From NCBI RefSeq assembly GCF_038594945.1, contig NZ_JBCFYD010000003.1, forward strand, positions 1 through 64,000: a DNA stretch of 64,000 nt, in the 5' to 3' direction. How positions within the stretch are numbered: position 1 is the stretch's first letter; each line of letters starts with the position of its first letter. This document shows, one piece after another, positions 27,111 to 37,093 of this stretch. A program made the translations under genes and the position numbers. The notes below the pieces were generated by a model. That model searched no databases. It was not told the origin of the DNA and was given only the letters and a program-made list of their open reading frames with translations. The DNA comes from Fodinibius sp. Rm-B-1B1-1 (GTDB taxonomy: Bacteria > Bacteroidota > Rhodothermia > Balneolales > Balneolaceae).

Positions 27111-29630
27111 TTGAGTTCTAAAAAAAAGCAAAATCACGAGCTAAACGAAGACTTCATTTCACGGCTTTCAGATAAAAAACAACATAGCATTGCCCTTGCG
27201 GTCCTCTTTATCCTACCGCTCATTTTATATTCCGCAATATTTTTTGGGGATAAACAATTTCTCGGCAATGATGTTTTACAGTGGCGCGCCGGTGCAGAAT
27301 CTGTTGTAGAACATATTGAAGAGTACGGCGAACACCCACTCTGGGCGTCAAATATGTTTTCGGGAATGCCGGCCTATACCCTTCATAATCCATCCTCTCC
27401 TCCCAGCATCGACTCTTTTTTTAAATGGATTGGCGGACAAACACATCCACTCGCTTTTTTCTGGATACTTCTGAGTGGAGCTTATTTCTTCTTTATCGTT
27501 CAAAAAGTTCGCCCATTTTCAGCAGCCATAGGGGCCATCCTTATTGGATTTACGACCTACCTGCCTATTGTTATCGAAGCGGGCCATTACGCTAAATTTA
27601 TGGCCTTCGCTTTCGTACCGTGGATGTTTGTAGGTTATCATCTAATATCGAAATCACAAAAAAAGCTGTTAGCCTTTTTTGTTTTTGCGTTGGCAGTTGC
27701 ATTACAACTACGGGCCAACCATCCCCAAATAACATACTATTTTCTATATCTGCTGGGGTTCTGGTGGCTATATAACAGCTGGCTGGCTTATAAAAAAGAT
27801 GAAATTTGGGATTGGATGCAACGAACCGGTATCGCATTTGGAGCCGGTATCTTGGGCATTATCTGTAGCATTGATTTATACTGGCGACTGCTCGAATATT
27901 CCGAATATAGCACACGCGGCGGCTCCACGCTCGAAACCGGTGGTGGTAGTGGCGGACTCACGCTCGAATATGCCTTTAGCTGGTCACAAGGCGTGGGCGA
28001 ACTGTTAACACTCATCATCCCAGGGCTATATGGCGGATCATCCGGAGAAGCCTACTGGGGACCAAAATCGTTTACAAGTGGTCCGCACTATTTAGGGGCT
28101 ATTGCCTTTATCTTCGCCTTAATTGGTCTTTTCAAATACCGTAAAAAGATTAAATACCTGTTTTTCGGCGTCGGCTCACTGACCCTGCTTTTTTCACTTG
28201 GTAATAACTTGCCGGCATTTAATGAGTTTGCCTTCAACTACATTCCCTATTTCGACAAATTTCGTGTCCCTGAAACATGGCTCATTGCTACGGTATCCTG
28301 TTTTGCTGTGCTGGCCGTTTATGGGATTGAAGCACTTTTTGATCTTGCTAAAAACAAAGAAAATGCACTTAAAGAATTAGCTACGCCCCTTGGCATTGCT
28401 GTAACAGTAGGCGTCTTATTCTCTTTTGGAAGTAACGCTCTGCTCTCTTTTGAAAAACCGGGTGAAGCCCAACAGTACGCGCAACAAGTGGCACAGCAGA
28501 ATAATGTATCACCAGACAATCCACAGGTAAAACAGCGGGTACAAAATTTTATCAACACAAGATTAAAACCCGAGCGTAAAGAGATGGCCAGTAGTGATTC
28601 CACTCGCTATCTTATCTTGGCACTCCTTGCCAGCGGGCTTATCGTTGGTTTTATAAAACGAAAAATCAGTAAAGGCTACCTTCTTATCGGACTGCTCGTA
28701 CTTACCACCTACGATATGTTAAGTGTTGGCAACCGCTATGTAAATGCAGATCAAATGGCCTCAGATCGACTTGAACCTGAACAGATGGTCCGCCAGCAGC
28801 AAACCCCAGCCGATAAGTTTATCATGGAAAATATCGATTCTGATGATGGCTATCCGTATCGTGTATTCACCTTAGATAGAAATCCATTTAATAATGCTAT
28901 CCCCTCTTACTTCTATCCCTCCATCGGCGGATATTCCGGGGCAAAGCTGGCCTATTACCAGGATTTAATTGACCACTTGCTGATGGATAACCAAACTGGC
29001 TTTAACCATGCCGTGTTGGATATGCTGAACACCAAATATATTACGGTCCAACAACAGCTTCCTTTTGAGGGATATACAGAGGTATTCAGTCAAAACAATC
29101 AGCGCGTATACCGTAACGATGATGTATTGCCCAAAGCCTTTTTTGTGGATTCTGTTGCCACGGTTGATTCTCCACAGCAAGCCGTTAACCAAATGAAACC
29201 ATCAGCAAATTTCGATCCTGCAACAACAGCTATAGTCGAAACAAATGATGACATAGATTCCGTAACGGATACCACAGCCCAAGTCACGATAGAACAATAC
29301 AAAGCCAATGAAATAACGCTAAACACGTCGACACAAAATGATCAATTCTTGGTAATCAGCGAGATCTATTATCCAACCGGATGGAAAGCAACTATTGACG
29401 GAGAACCAGCCGACATCTATAAAACAAATTTTGTGCTTCGGGGTTTACAAGTGCCAGCTGGTGAACATGCAATTCAACTTAAGTTTGAGCCTGCATCGGC
29501 TATTTGGGGTGGACGCATTGCTTGGGCTGGTCACATTCTACTTTGGATTGCTGGTATTGGCTTGGTATCTCGTAAGATGGGATGGCTCAAGCAAGCTGCT
29601 GAAAAGAAGGAGGAGTTAAATAACTCTTAA
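27111..29630 (+). CDS. YfhO-family membrane protein
   Basis: An 839-residue protein with about a dozen transmembrane segments and a large C-terminal extracytoplasmic part. The N-terminal region resembles YfhO/GT-C-type proteins (WRAGAESVVEHIEEYGEHPLW; NMFSGMPAYTL), and the end contains the typical SEIYYPTGWKATIDG. YfhO proteins act in glycosylation of cell-envelope polymers (lipoteichoic acid in Bacillus), and homologues are common in Bacteroidota. The start is TTG at 27111. Its stop codon overlaps the stop of the convergent sulfotransferase gene in a shared TTAA. The position at the head of a surface-polysaccharide cluster agrees with such a role. Confidence 0.88.
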   Translation: MSSKKKQNHELNEDFISRLSDKKQHSIALAVLFILPLILYSAIFFGDKQFLGNDVLQWRAGAESVVEHIEEYGEHPLWASNMFSGMPAYTLHNPSSPPSIDSFFKWIGGQTHPLAFFWILLSGAYFFFIVQKVRPFSAAIGAILIGFTTYLPIVIEAGHYAKFMAFAFVPWMFVGYHLISKSQKKLLAFFVFALAVALQLRANHPQITYYFLYLLGFWWLYNSWLAYKKDEIWDWMQRTGIAFGAGILGIICSIDLYWRLLEYSEYSTRGGSTLETGGGSGGLTLEYAFSWSQGVGELLTLIIPGLYGGSSGEAYWGPKSFTSGPHYLGAIAFIFALIGLFKYRKKIKYLFFGVGSLTLLFSLGNNLPAFNEFAFNYIPYFDKFRVPETWLIATVSCFAVLAVYGIEALFDLAKNKENALKELATPLGIAVTVGVLFSFGSNALLSFEKPGEAQQYAQQVAQQNNVSPDNPQVKQRVQNFINTRLKPERKEMASSDSTRYLILALLASGLIVGFIKRKISKGYLLIGLLVLTTYDMLSVGNRYVNADQMASDRLEPEQMVRQQQTPADKFIMENIDSDDGYPYRVFTLDRNPFNNAIPSYFYPSIGGYSGAKLAYYQDLIDHLLMDNQTGFNHAVLDMLNTKYITVQQQLPFEGYTEVFSQNNQRVYRNDDVLPKAFFVDSVATVDSPQQAVNQMKPSANFDPATTAIVETNDDIDSVTDTTAQVTIEQYKANEITLNTSTQNDQFLVISEIYYPTGWKATIDGEPADIYKTNFVLRGLQVPAGEHAIQLKFEPASAIWGGRIAWAGHILLWIAGIGLVSRKMGWLKQAAEKKEELNNS

Positions 29631-30409
29631 GTAGCCGATTCGTGATAGACCTCACGAATCTTATTGGGACTATAATAATCGGATAGAAGGTCGTAATCGT
29701 TCTCGTAAAATCGAATCGCTTCGTCCAGCGCCGTTATTGATAAATCCGTCAAGCCAAAGGTTGTCCCCCCTGATTTTTCCGCTCTCATTTTTAACCCAGG
29801 CTTTAACTCTTTCAGCATCGCTTTTACCTCTTTCATCTGATGGAGCGGAAAAACCTCATCAATATAATCGAGCCGGTCTCCCAAAAACAGATGCTGTGGA
29901 CGCGAATGGTGCTCAATACTTTTATTGGCTTCCCGGTACTCTTCTAATCGTATAACGAATGTATTTAAATCCGGCTCCAGTGGCAGGTTTCTTCGATGCA
30001 GGGCCGACTTATTTTTTTCCAGATCCCTGAGATCCACCACTCGGTTTCGATAACAAGAAATTAGTCGTTTTACTGGTTCCCGAATCACCGTAAATATAGT
30101 AGCATCCTTTTTTTTCAATGCTTTTGTCCCTGTAAATGCACTCTTCCGCTTGTTATAATAATCATGAATATCCTGATAGCCCCATTCTCGGGCTTGATCG
30201 TAATCAAACTCTTTGCCGTATTCAATTTCGTACAGGGCATGCTTAATCGTTGAGCACGCATTTTTAGGAATAGGAAGGTAAATAAGCTGCTCGCTATTCA
30301 ACTCAATCTGATGCAATTGATATCCTGAGACTCCTATTTTTCGAAAGCCGAATCGGATTAACAATCGAACCTCATTAAAAAGTGCTGATATTCGTTTTCT
30401 AATACTCAT
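29627..30409 (-). CDS. Sulfotransferase family 2 protein
   Basis: A 260-residue carbohydrate-type sulfotransferase (Sulfotransfer_2). The 5'-phosphosulfate loop is IPKNACSTIKHAL and the 3'-phosphate motif is VIREPVKRLISCYRNRV, both for PAPS binding. The ATG at 30409 overlaps the stop of the glycosyltransferase upstream by 4 bp (ATGA), so the two are translationally coupled. This coupling implies that the glycan built by the neighbour is sulfated by this enzyme. Confidence 0.88.
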   Translation of the reverse strand: MSIRKRISALFNEVRLLIRFGFRKIGVSGYQLHQIELNSEQLIYLPIPKNACSTIKHALYEIEYGKEFDYDQAREWGYQDIHDYYNKRKSAFTGTKALKKKDATIFTVIREPVKRLISCYRNRVVDLRDLEKNKSALHRRNLPLEPDLNTFVIRLEEYREANKSIEHHSRPQHLFLGDRLDYIDEVFPLHQMKEVKAMLKELKPGLKMRAEKSGGTTFGLTDLSITALDEAIRFYENDYDLLSDYYSPNKIREVYHESAT

Positions 30410-31242
30410 TTCCAAAGCGTGTTTGCTACTTCATTTTTGAATTCACTCCAATATCGAAATGCCGGAACAAATGAGAAATATTCCCCAATTCGTAATGGTT
30501 TCTGCTGGGCTCGACGAATGTTATATAGCTGATACTTCCGTTGTGACCTGTTGAACTTTTCTTTGTGCTTATTATAAAACTGCAGGTATCCTTCAAAAGA
30601 AGAACTGCTCGTAATACTTTCTTCCTCATGATTCATAAAAACGGTTTGCAACGGCTTTTGAACGTTTCGGATAGGACCGTAGGCATTACAAAGGCGAATC
30701 CAGAGATCATAATCTTGCGCCGCCTTTAAATTTGGATCAAAACCTCCCACCCCCATCAGACGATCGCGCCGCGCCAATACTTGGTTGCCCACTTGATTAG
30801 TATACAGAAGCGTATCCAAATTAATAACCTTCTTCTTTTTCCATCGCGCCTGACCTTTTTTATGTACCATCACCATATCAGAAGTTACCGCAGCAAAATC
30901 ATCAGTATAAGCGTCCACTAACTCTTTGATGCGATCTTTGTGCCATTTATCATCATCATCGAGCCCAGCCACAAATTCACCCGAAGCTACCTCGATCCCC
31001 TTATTCCGTGCCCGACACGCCCCCACAGATTTTTCCAACCGGACATATTTTAGCGCTTCCTTTGCACTATATTCTTCCATCACTTCCGGCGTATCATCCG
31101 TTGATCCATCATCAACAACAATAATTTCTAAATTACGGTACGATTGTACGATCGCCGAATCCAGCGCACGGGGTAGCAACTCGGCCCGATTGTGGGTTGT
31201 TATAATTGCTGAGACAAGTGGCTTAGAGTCCACGGTAGTCAT
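30406..31242 (-). CDS. Family 2 glycosyltransferase
   Basis: A 278-residue GT-A-fold inverting glycosyltransferase. The N-terminal core is VSAIITTHNRAELLPRALDS, with the nucleotide-binding VDDGSTDDTPEV, the DXD-type motif AGLDDDDKWH and an acceptor-side AAQDYDLWIRL. It is coupled to the downstream sulfotransferase by an ATGA overlap. It lies divergently from the next GT2 gene at 31327. The sugar and acceptor are unknown. Confidence 0.92.
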   Translation of the reverse strand: MTTVDSKPLVSAIITTHNRAELLPRALDSAIVQSYRNLEIIVVDDGSTDDTPEVMEEYSAKEALKYVRLEKSVGACRARNKGIEVASGEFVAGLDDDDKWHKDRIKELVDAYTDDFAAVTSDMVMVHKKGQARWKKKKVINLDTLLYTNQVGNQVLARRDRLMGVGGFDPNLKAAQDYDLWIRLCNAYGPIRNVQKPLQTVFMNHEEESITSSSSFEGYLQFYNKHKEKFNRSQRKYQLYNIRRAQQKPLRIGEYFSFVPAFRYWSEFKNEVANTLWK

Positions 31243-31326
31243 TAAAATCAGGATCTATAATTCGCATTCTTCTGCTAAAAACATATATTTTCAGCCGATT
31301 AACAAATAACGTTTACCTCAATCGTC

Positions 31327-32250
31327 ATGCAACCGGTCGTTACATTTATCATCTGCTCGTACAACCGAGCTCACTACTTGGATGATACCCTGCATTCACT
31401 GCTAAAGAATCAAAGCAGCCCCGATTTTGAATTATTAGTAATTGACAATAACTCGAATGACGAAACGCCTGAGGTCGTAAAAAAATATCAAAAATCGATC
31501 AATAAAGATGGTCAACCCATCCGCTATATCAAAGAAACAACCCAAGGGCTTTCGCATGCCCGAAATCGTGGTATTAAAGAAGCCGATGCACCTCATATTG
31601 TTTTCCTGGATGATGATATCCGAGCCTCCGAATCACTAATCCCGGCCTGGATTTCTTTTTTTGAGAACCATCCCGATGCTATTGCTGCCGGTGGAAAAAT
31701 TCACGTCCAATTCGACGCCCCACGTCCTAAATGGATGTCACACTTTTTACTTCCGTTATTGGGACATCATGACCTTGGATCGTCGCCCAAAAAGTATCCC
31801 AAAAACAAATACCCTTTTGGCGGAAATATGGGATTTAAAAAGTCGATTTTTGAAGACATCGAACCCTTTAATCCTAACTTGGGACGCAAAGGAGAATCCT
31901 TAAACGCCGGAGAAGAAAAAGAATTATTTCGGCGTATCCGTGAAAAGCATAACGACATTTATTATATCCCGGATGCCTTTTTATATCACCGAGTGGGAGC
32001 AAATCGTCTGACCAAAAAATATATTCAACAGCAAGCACTGGGGCTGGGGCAAAGTATGCGGCTTCGACTCAGGGAGACATCAACTTTGCAGCACTGCCTA
32101 AACTGGCTATCCGAAACCGTAAAACTGCTTGGTTCATTTCCCCTGGCCTTGGGTTATCTTTGCATTCTGCAACCTGCAAAAGCAACCATGCTTTTTCGGT
32201 TTCGAAGATGGATCTGGAAAGGCTATTTTGGAGCTTCTAACAATATCTAA
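31327..32250 (+). CDS. Family 2 glycosyltransferase
   Basis: A 307-residue GT2 enzyme. VTFIICSYNRAHYLDDTLHS opens the GT-A fold, VIDNNSNDETPEV binds the nucleotide, VFLDDDIRAS provides the DXD, and FPFGGNMGFKKSIF lies in the acceptor region. A hydrophobic C-terminal stretch (about 255-285) may bind the membrane. It is followed 14 bp later by a sulfotransferase gene, so this strand also pairs one GT2 with one sulfotransferase. Confidence 0.92.
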   Translation: MQPVVTFIICSYNRAHYLDDTLHSLLKNQSSPDFELLVIDNNSNDETPEVVKKYQKSINKDGQPIRYIKETTQGLSHARNRGIKEADAPHIVFLDDDIRASESLIPAWISFFENHPDAIAAGGKIHVQFDAPRPKWMSHFLLPLLGHHDLGSSPKKYPKNKYPFGGNMGFKKSIFEDIEPFNPNLGRKGESLNAGEEKELFRRIREKHNDIYYIPDAFLYHRVGANRLTKKYIQQQALGLGQSMRLRLRETSTLQHCLNWLSETVKLLGSFPLALGYLCILQPAKATMLFRFRRWIWKGYFGASNNI

Positions 32251-32264
32251 CCGATATCTAAAAG

Positions 32265-33212
32265 ATGAATAATCCTGTTTTTGTTTTAGGATGTGATCGC
32301 TCGGGTACTACCTTATTGAGTTTGTTATTGAGTCAATCTCCTGATCTACACATGACCCTGGAGTCGGGCTTTATTCCCGACCTTTATCCCAAAAAAGACA
32401 GCTACGGTGATTTTAGTACGTCAAAACAGCGCTGGTTCTTCATCCGCGATTTGCAAACTACTAATGCTACTTCCAATACTATCGCCTTCGACATTTTTGA
32501 GTTGACGGATAAACAAGCAGAACAGAGTATCCGTGAAGCTGCTCCCACCGATTACGCCGGTGCTATCAATGCCTTATTCAGTAAAACGGCAGAACAAAAA
32601 GGAAAATCACGATGGGGAAACAAAACGCCCAAATACGTCCACAATATTGATTTACTGGTTGACCTTTTTCCCGATGCAAAAATCATCCACATTCTCCGGG
32701 ACCCTCGTGATGTAGCCGCCAGCATCAAAAAAGTTGGGTGGACCCATACGATTAAAGAGGCCGCGCAATTCTGGAACGACCGCGTAAGTGATGGACTTGA
32801 GGGAAGAACACTTGGCGAAGATTCTTACTATGAACTCAAATATGAATCCCTCCTAAAACAACCCGACCAAACGCTGAAAAACCTTTACGACTGGCTGAAT
32901 ATTGATTTCAGCGAAGAGGTTGTCGACCAATATCAAGAAGATCGGGACCGAATGTCTGTTGAAAAGCACAAAGACCTGTTTGACCTGATTGGAAAACCCA
33001 TTGATCCCTCACGTGCTTATGCCTGGAAAAAGTCGATGTCGAAGGCCGATATTGCCGAAATTGAACAAGTCAACAGAGAGCTTATTCAAAAATTAGATTA
33101 TGAACTCTGCGACTACTACATCCCACTGAGCAGAAAGCTTTATCGCGGAACCTTCGATTTTATGATCAATGTAGGGCAAAAACTGGGACAACAAATTGGC
33201 AAAAAATTGTAG
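32265..33212 (+). CDS. Sulfotransferase
   Basis: A 315-residue PAPS-dependent sulfotransferase (Sulfotransfer_3-like). The 5'-phosphosulfate loop is LGCDRSGTTLLSLLLS; the 3'-phosphate motif is HILRDPRDVAASIKKVGW. The later YESLLKQPDQTLKNLYDWL segment is typical of the family. It sits 14 bp after the GT2 gene in the same transcript and ends 8 bp from the convergent GT4 gene. Confidence 0.9.
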   Translation: MNNPVFVLGCDRSGTTLLSLLLSQSPDLHMTLESGFIPDLYPKKDSYGDFSTSKQRWFFIRDLQTTNATSNTIAFDIFELTDKQAEQSIREAAPTDYAGAINALFSKTAEQKGKSRWGNKTPKYVHNIDLLVDLFPDAKIIHILRDPRDVAASIKKVGWTHTIKEAAQFWNDRVSDGLEGRTLGEDSYYELKYESLLKQPDQTLKNLYDWLNIDFSEEVVDQYQEDRDRMSVEKHKDLFDLIGKPIDPSRAYAWKKSMSKADIAEIEQVNRELIQKLDYELCDYYIPLSRKLYRGTFDFMINVGQKLGQQIGKKL

Positions 33213-33220
33213 ACCTATTT

Positions 33221-34372
33221 TTACGACGTCAACTCTTGATATAGTTGCTTGAACTTAGCTGCTTCGCCCGCCACGTCAAACGCTTCTTCAACACGCTTGC
33301 GGCCCAACTTACTTACTTCTGTGACCTCTTCTTCCGATACCTCAAGCAACTTCATCATATTTGCAATAATCTGCTCTATATTCCCCTCTTCTGCTAAAAA
33401 CTGGTGATTCTCCTCTGGAATAATCTCTGGGATGCCAGAATGAAACGTGCTAATACACGGCAATCCTGCCGCCTGCGCTTCCACCAATACCGTGGGCGTG
33501 CCCTCTTTGTCTCCACTGGCAGCCGTCTTGCTATTCAACACAAAAGCATCTGCTTTTTGTAGTTGCTCTACAACCTTTGAATGCGGCAACCGTCCCAATA
33601 ATTGAACGTGATCCTGTAAATTATTACGCTGAATATACTCCTCTAATTCTTGGCGCAAATCCCCATCCCCAATAATATTAAGCTGTAGCACTCGATCACT
33701 TCGATCCAACACTTCTTTAAAAGCTTGCAACGTATCCAAATGACCTTTTTTCTCCGCCAGTCGACCAATACTCAAAAACTTGGTCATTGGATATGAGGGG
33801 CTTCGATATGTAATATTATCAACCCGAGTTCCCAAATGAACGACTTTTACCTGATCTTCAGCAAAACCGATGTCAAGTGCCCGCCCTTTCATTTCCTCCG
33901 ATAAAACCGTCACATAATCCGCTACTTCAGAAAGGTCGCGATAGGCTTTCTGCCAATAATCCTGATTAATAATTTCAGAGATATCATAGCCGTAAAAAGT
34001 GACGATTAATGGAATATTAAGTTCTTTGGCAACGGGAGCTAAGAGTACCCCCATGGGACCAAAATGCGCATGTAGTACATCCGGCTTTTTATCCAAAAAA
34101 AGTTTTGTTAGCCTTTTACGATATACTGGCCAAGCCGAGGTTTCTGTGTCTCTGCCCAACAGGATATCGCGAGCTATATTCCAGATTCTTCCCACATTCC
34201 ACCATGGCAACGATACGGTAGTCACCGGCTCAAAAGGACGCTCTTGCTCATTCAAATGGTGAAACGTGAGTACTTCCACATCCACCTCCTGACTTTGAAG
34301 GCTGGTCACATAATCATAAATAAACGTCTCGGAAAGCTTCGAGAACGAATGGACAAAGTGAATAGAACGCAT
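33221..34372 (-). CDS. Family 4 glycosyltransferase
   Basis: A 383-residue GT-B-fold retaining glycosyltransferase related to WcaL/colanic-acid-type enzymes. The N-terminal half has HSFSKLSETFIYDYV and HAHFGPMGVLLAPVAKEL. The C-terminal donor domain has LSIGRLAEKKGHLDTLQAF and the EX7E-like segment EGTPTVLVEAQAAGLP. Monocistronic on the minus strand inside the polysaccharide cluster. Confidence 0.92.
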   Translation of the reverse strand: MRSIHFVHSFSKLSETFIYDYVTSLQSQEVDVEVLTFHHLNEQERPFEPVTTVSLPWWNVGRIWNIARDILLGRDTETSAWPVYRKRLTKLFLDKKPDVLHAHFGPMGVLLAPVAKELNIPLIVTFYGYDISEIINQDYWQKAYRDLSEVADYVTVLSEEMKGRALDIGFAEDQVKVVHLGTRVDNITYRSPSYPMTKFLSIGRLAEKKGHLDTLQAFKEVLDRSDRVLQLNIIGDGDLRQELEEYIQRNNLQDHVQLLGRLPHSKVVEQLQKADAFVLNSKTAASGDKEGTPTVLVEAQAAGLPCISTFHSGIPEIIPEENHQFLAEEGNIEQIIANMMKLLEVSEEEVTEVSKLGRKRVEEAFDVAGEAAKFKQLYQELTS

Positions 34373-34496
34373 CTACAAAACATTAGTTTCGAATTTTACC
34401 GGCTCTAAAACTACAGCTTTTGCTCCGTTATATTGAAATTATTTTGACCAAGAATATTATTAACTTCCCCCTCTTTTAAAACAAAGCATAGTCGTC

Positions 34497-35987
34497 TTGG
34501 GAATTATTATCAGCCAGAGCATTCGAAATACGATTCTGTCGTATTTGGGCGTTGCGCTGGGATTTGTCATTACTATATGGATGTATCCCAACATACTGGA
34601 GCCTGAACAGTATGGGCTGACTCGCGTGCTGCTTTCGCTGGCAATGGTTTCTACACAGCTGGCCAGCCTGGGGACCCAAAATACAATCATCCGATACTTC
34701 CCATTATTCAGAGATAAAGAGAACAAGCATCACGGTTCTTTTTTCCTTGCCCTTGCCGTACCGCTTGTCGGGATGCTGCTGCTAACAATTATCCTCTATG
34801 TCTTTCAGCCCGAAATCATCCAGTATTTTATTGAGCGCTCGGCACTGCTTGTAGATTACTACTGGTTAATTCTCCCCCTTGCTTTCTTCATCCTGTTTTT
34901 TCACGTGCTTTCGGCATATGTGCGCGCACTGTACGATACGGTAATGGCTTCCTTCCTGATGAATGTGATCATACGTGTTTTGGCAGCAAGTATCCTTATT
35001 CTCTACTTTTTTGACTGGATCACCTTCCAGCAGTTCATCATCGCATTTGTAGGCACCTATGGAATCATTATGCTCTGGATGCTTGCCTTTACGCTCAGGC
35101 GATTCGAGGTCAATCTAAAACCCGACTTCCAGTTTCTACGTACATCGCTGCTCAAAAATATGGGTAATTACAGTCTCTTTGCTTTCTTTGGGGGCGTAGC
35201 TTCTATTTTGGTTAATAATATTGACATCATCATGCTCAGTTCGCTGGCTGGATTGAGCGATACCGGAATTTATGCCATTGCGTTTTATATTGGGTCCGCC
35301 ATCACCATCCCGCGAAAATCCATTTACCAGATCTCATCTCCCGTCATTTCTGACGCCTTTAAAAACAAGAATTTAAGCCTCATTGAAAGGGTATACCACC
35401 AGTCATCGCTCAATCTTATCATTGCGGGCGGACTCGTTTTCTGCGGCGTTATTGCCAACATCGACAACCTGATGAACCTCTTACCGCCCGAATATGCCGG
35501 GGGAGCACTGGTTATTATCGTAATCGCCTCGGCCAATGTTTTTGATATGGCAACGGGTGTAAATGGTGCCATCATCTTAAATTCCAAATACTATCGGTTC
35601 GATTTCTATTCCACCCTTGTCCTGATTTTCATTACTGTACTCCTCAACTATTTGCTCATTCCTGTTTATGGGATTTTGGGAGCAGCCATCGGCACTGCAT
35701 CAGCCATTATTCTATATAACCTGCTTAAAATTTCCTACGTATGGATTCGGTTTTCTATGCAACCATTTGAGTGGAAAATGCTTCACGTTTTAGGCATTGG
35801 CGGCATAACACTTTTGATCGTTTTTCAACTGCCCGTAATGGGCAACGTTTATGCTGATATTGTGCTACGCTCAACCATCATTACCCTGCTTTATGGAATA
35901 CCGATTTGGATGTTAAATATATCCGAAGAAATTAATACCCTTATTAACGATAGTCTCAATCGTATCAGGAAAATGGTAGGCTTTTAA
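34497..35987 (+). CDS. Polysaccharide flippase (Wzx/MATE-like)
   Basis: A 496-residue integral membrane protein with about 14 helices and the Polysacc_synt/MurJ-like fold: an N-terminal ILSYLGVALGFVITIWMYP segment and repeated hydrophobic hairpins. Wzx flippases move undecaprenyl-linked oligosaccharides across the inner membrane. The start is TTG at 34497 (MGIIISQSIR); no ATG lies nearby upstream. The surrounding glycosyltransferases and sulfotransferases point to export of a sulfated surface glycan. No Wzy polymerase is visible in the window. Confidence 0.88.
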   Translation: MGIIISQSIRNTILSYLGVALGFVITIWMYPNILEPEQYGLTRVLLSLAMVSTQLASLGTQNTIIRYFPLFRDKENKHHGSFFLALAVPLVGMLLLTIILYVFQPEIIQYFIERSALLVDYYWLILPLAFFILFFHVLSAYVRALYDTVMASFLMNVIIRVLAASILILYFFDWITFQQFIIAFVGTYGIIMLWMLAFTLRRFEVNLKPDFQFLRTSLLKNMGNYSLFAFFGGVASILVNNIDIIMLSSLAGLSDTGIYAIAFYIGSAITIPRKSIYQISSPVISDAFKNKNLSLIERVYHQSSLNLIIAGGLVFCGVIANIDNLMNLLPPEYAGGALVIIVIASANVFDMATGVNGAIILNSKYYRFDFYSTLVLIFITVLLNYLLIPVYGILGAAIGTASAIILYNLLKISYVWIRFSMQPFEWKMLHVLGIGGITLLIVFQLPVMGNVYADIVLRSTIITLLYGIPIWMLNISEEINTLINDSLNRIRKMVGF

Positions 35988-36058
35988 TTTCTATTACGAA
36001 CAACTTCGGGTTCTTATTTAATGTGAATGATCTGTAATCAACGGTGTGAATTGATATT

Positions 36059-37072
36059 ATGGCACATGAACAATCTTCCGAATGGATAGCACCCAATCCT
36101 TCCCAACTGCCCGATTTTATCATCGGTGGAGCCATGAAGTCCGGTACAACTACCTTGCACTCTATACTCGACCAGCATCCCAACGTTTTTATCCCCAAAA
36201 AAGAACAACATTTTTTTGATTTTGATAACCTGCTCCAACACAGTGCCTTTAACTTTTTTGATGGGGAGGAAAACAGCTGGATTCGCAACTCCATGAGCAG
36301 ATCACCACAACAACTGTGGGAAGACTACCTATCCAACTATGATGGCAAAGAATCTTCTATAAAAGGCGAAGACTCAACGACCTATTTAGCTTCATCTATT
36401 GCTGCCAAACGAATTGCGATGCAACCCAAAGATATTAAACTCATCTTCTTGCTTCGTCACCCTACTCACCGGGCCTATTCTCAATACTTTCATTTGCTGC
36501 GATCAGGACGAGCCATTTTTAGCTTTGAAGATACACTCATGTTTACTCCTGAAAAACTACTGCAGAGAAGTCTATATAACGAGCAGCTCCAATATTATTA
36601 TGATCTTATTCCCCGAGAACGAATTAAAGTTGTTTTGTTTGAGGACTTAATATCCAAAACTAAAAATACCGTAGCAGAGATCTGCACATTTCTCGACCTC
36701 GACTTTCAAAAATTTGATAACAATATCCTTACCACACACTCTAACAAAACCAAGCTCCCGTCCAGCATAACACTGCAGATATATTATAACCGCCTGTTCC
36801 GAAAAACAGCTAATTTACGTCACGTAGATTCACTACCGGAATCACCTTCACCAAAAGAAAAAAGACGTATTTTTTTCTTACGACTTATAAAAAAGGCCCA
36901 TCGCATGATCAATCCACTGCAAGACAAAGAAAAACCTCCTATCAAGAAATCTACTCAACAATTTCTCGATCAATTTTTCCAACGCAGATTATCAGGCATC
37001 AATAATCTTGTGGGAAAAGAAATCTTGTCAACCTGGTTTTCTGACACGAACGATACATCGAAAAATAGTTAA
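36059..37072 (+). CDS. Sulfotransferase (Sulfotransfer_1 / heparan-type)
   Basis: A 337-residue sulfotransferase of the deacetylase-sulfotransferase-like type. The PAPS 5' loop is IIGGAMKSGTTTLHSILDQHP-like (residues about 21-41), the catalytic-region HFFDFDN follows, and the 3'-phosphate motif is LLRHPTHRAYSQYFHL. The C-terminal 100 residues are basic and hard to assign. It is the third sulfotransferase in 7.5 kb and differs in subfamily from the other two. It lies 71 bp behind the flippase. Confidence 0.9.
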   Translation: MAHEQSSEWIAPNPSQLPDFIIGGAMKSGTTTLHSILDQHPNVFIPKKEQHFFDFDNLLQHSAFNFFDGEENSWIRNSMSRSPQQLWEDYLSNYDGKESSIKGEDSTTYLASSIAAKRIAMQPKDIKLIFLLRHPTHRAYSQYFHLLRSGRAIFSFEDTLMFTPEKLLQRSLYNEQLQYYYDLIPRERIKVVLFEDLISKTKNTVAEICTFLDLDFQKFDNNILTTHSNKTKLPSSITLQIYYNRLFRKTANLRHVDSLPESPSPKEKRRIFFLRLIKKAHRMINPLQDKEKPPIKKSTQQFLDQFFQRRLSGINNLVGKEILSTWFSDTNDTSKNS

Positions 37073-37093
37073 CCTTTAGAAAAAGGAACAATT

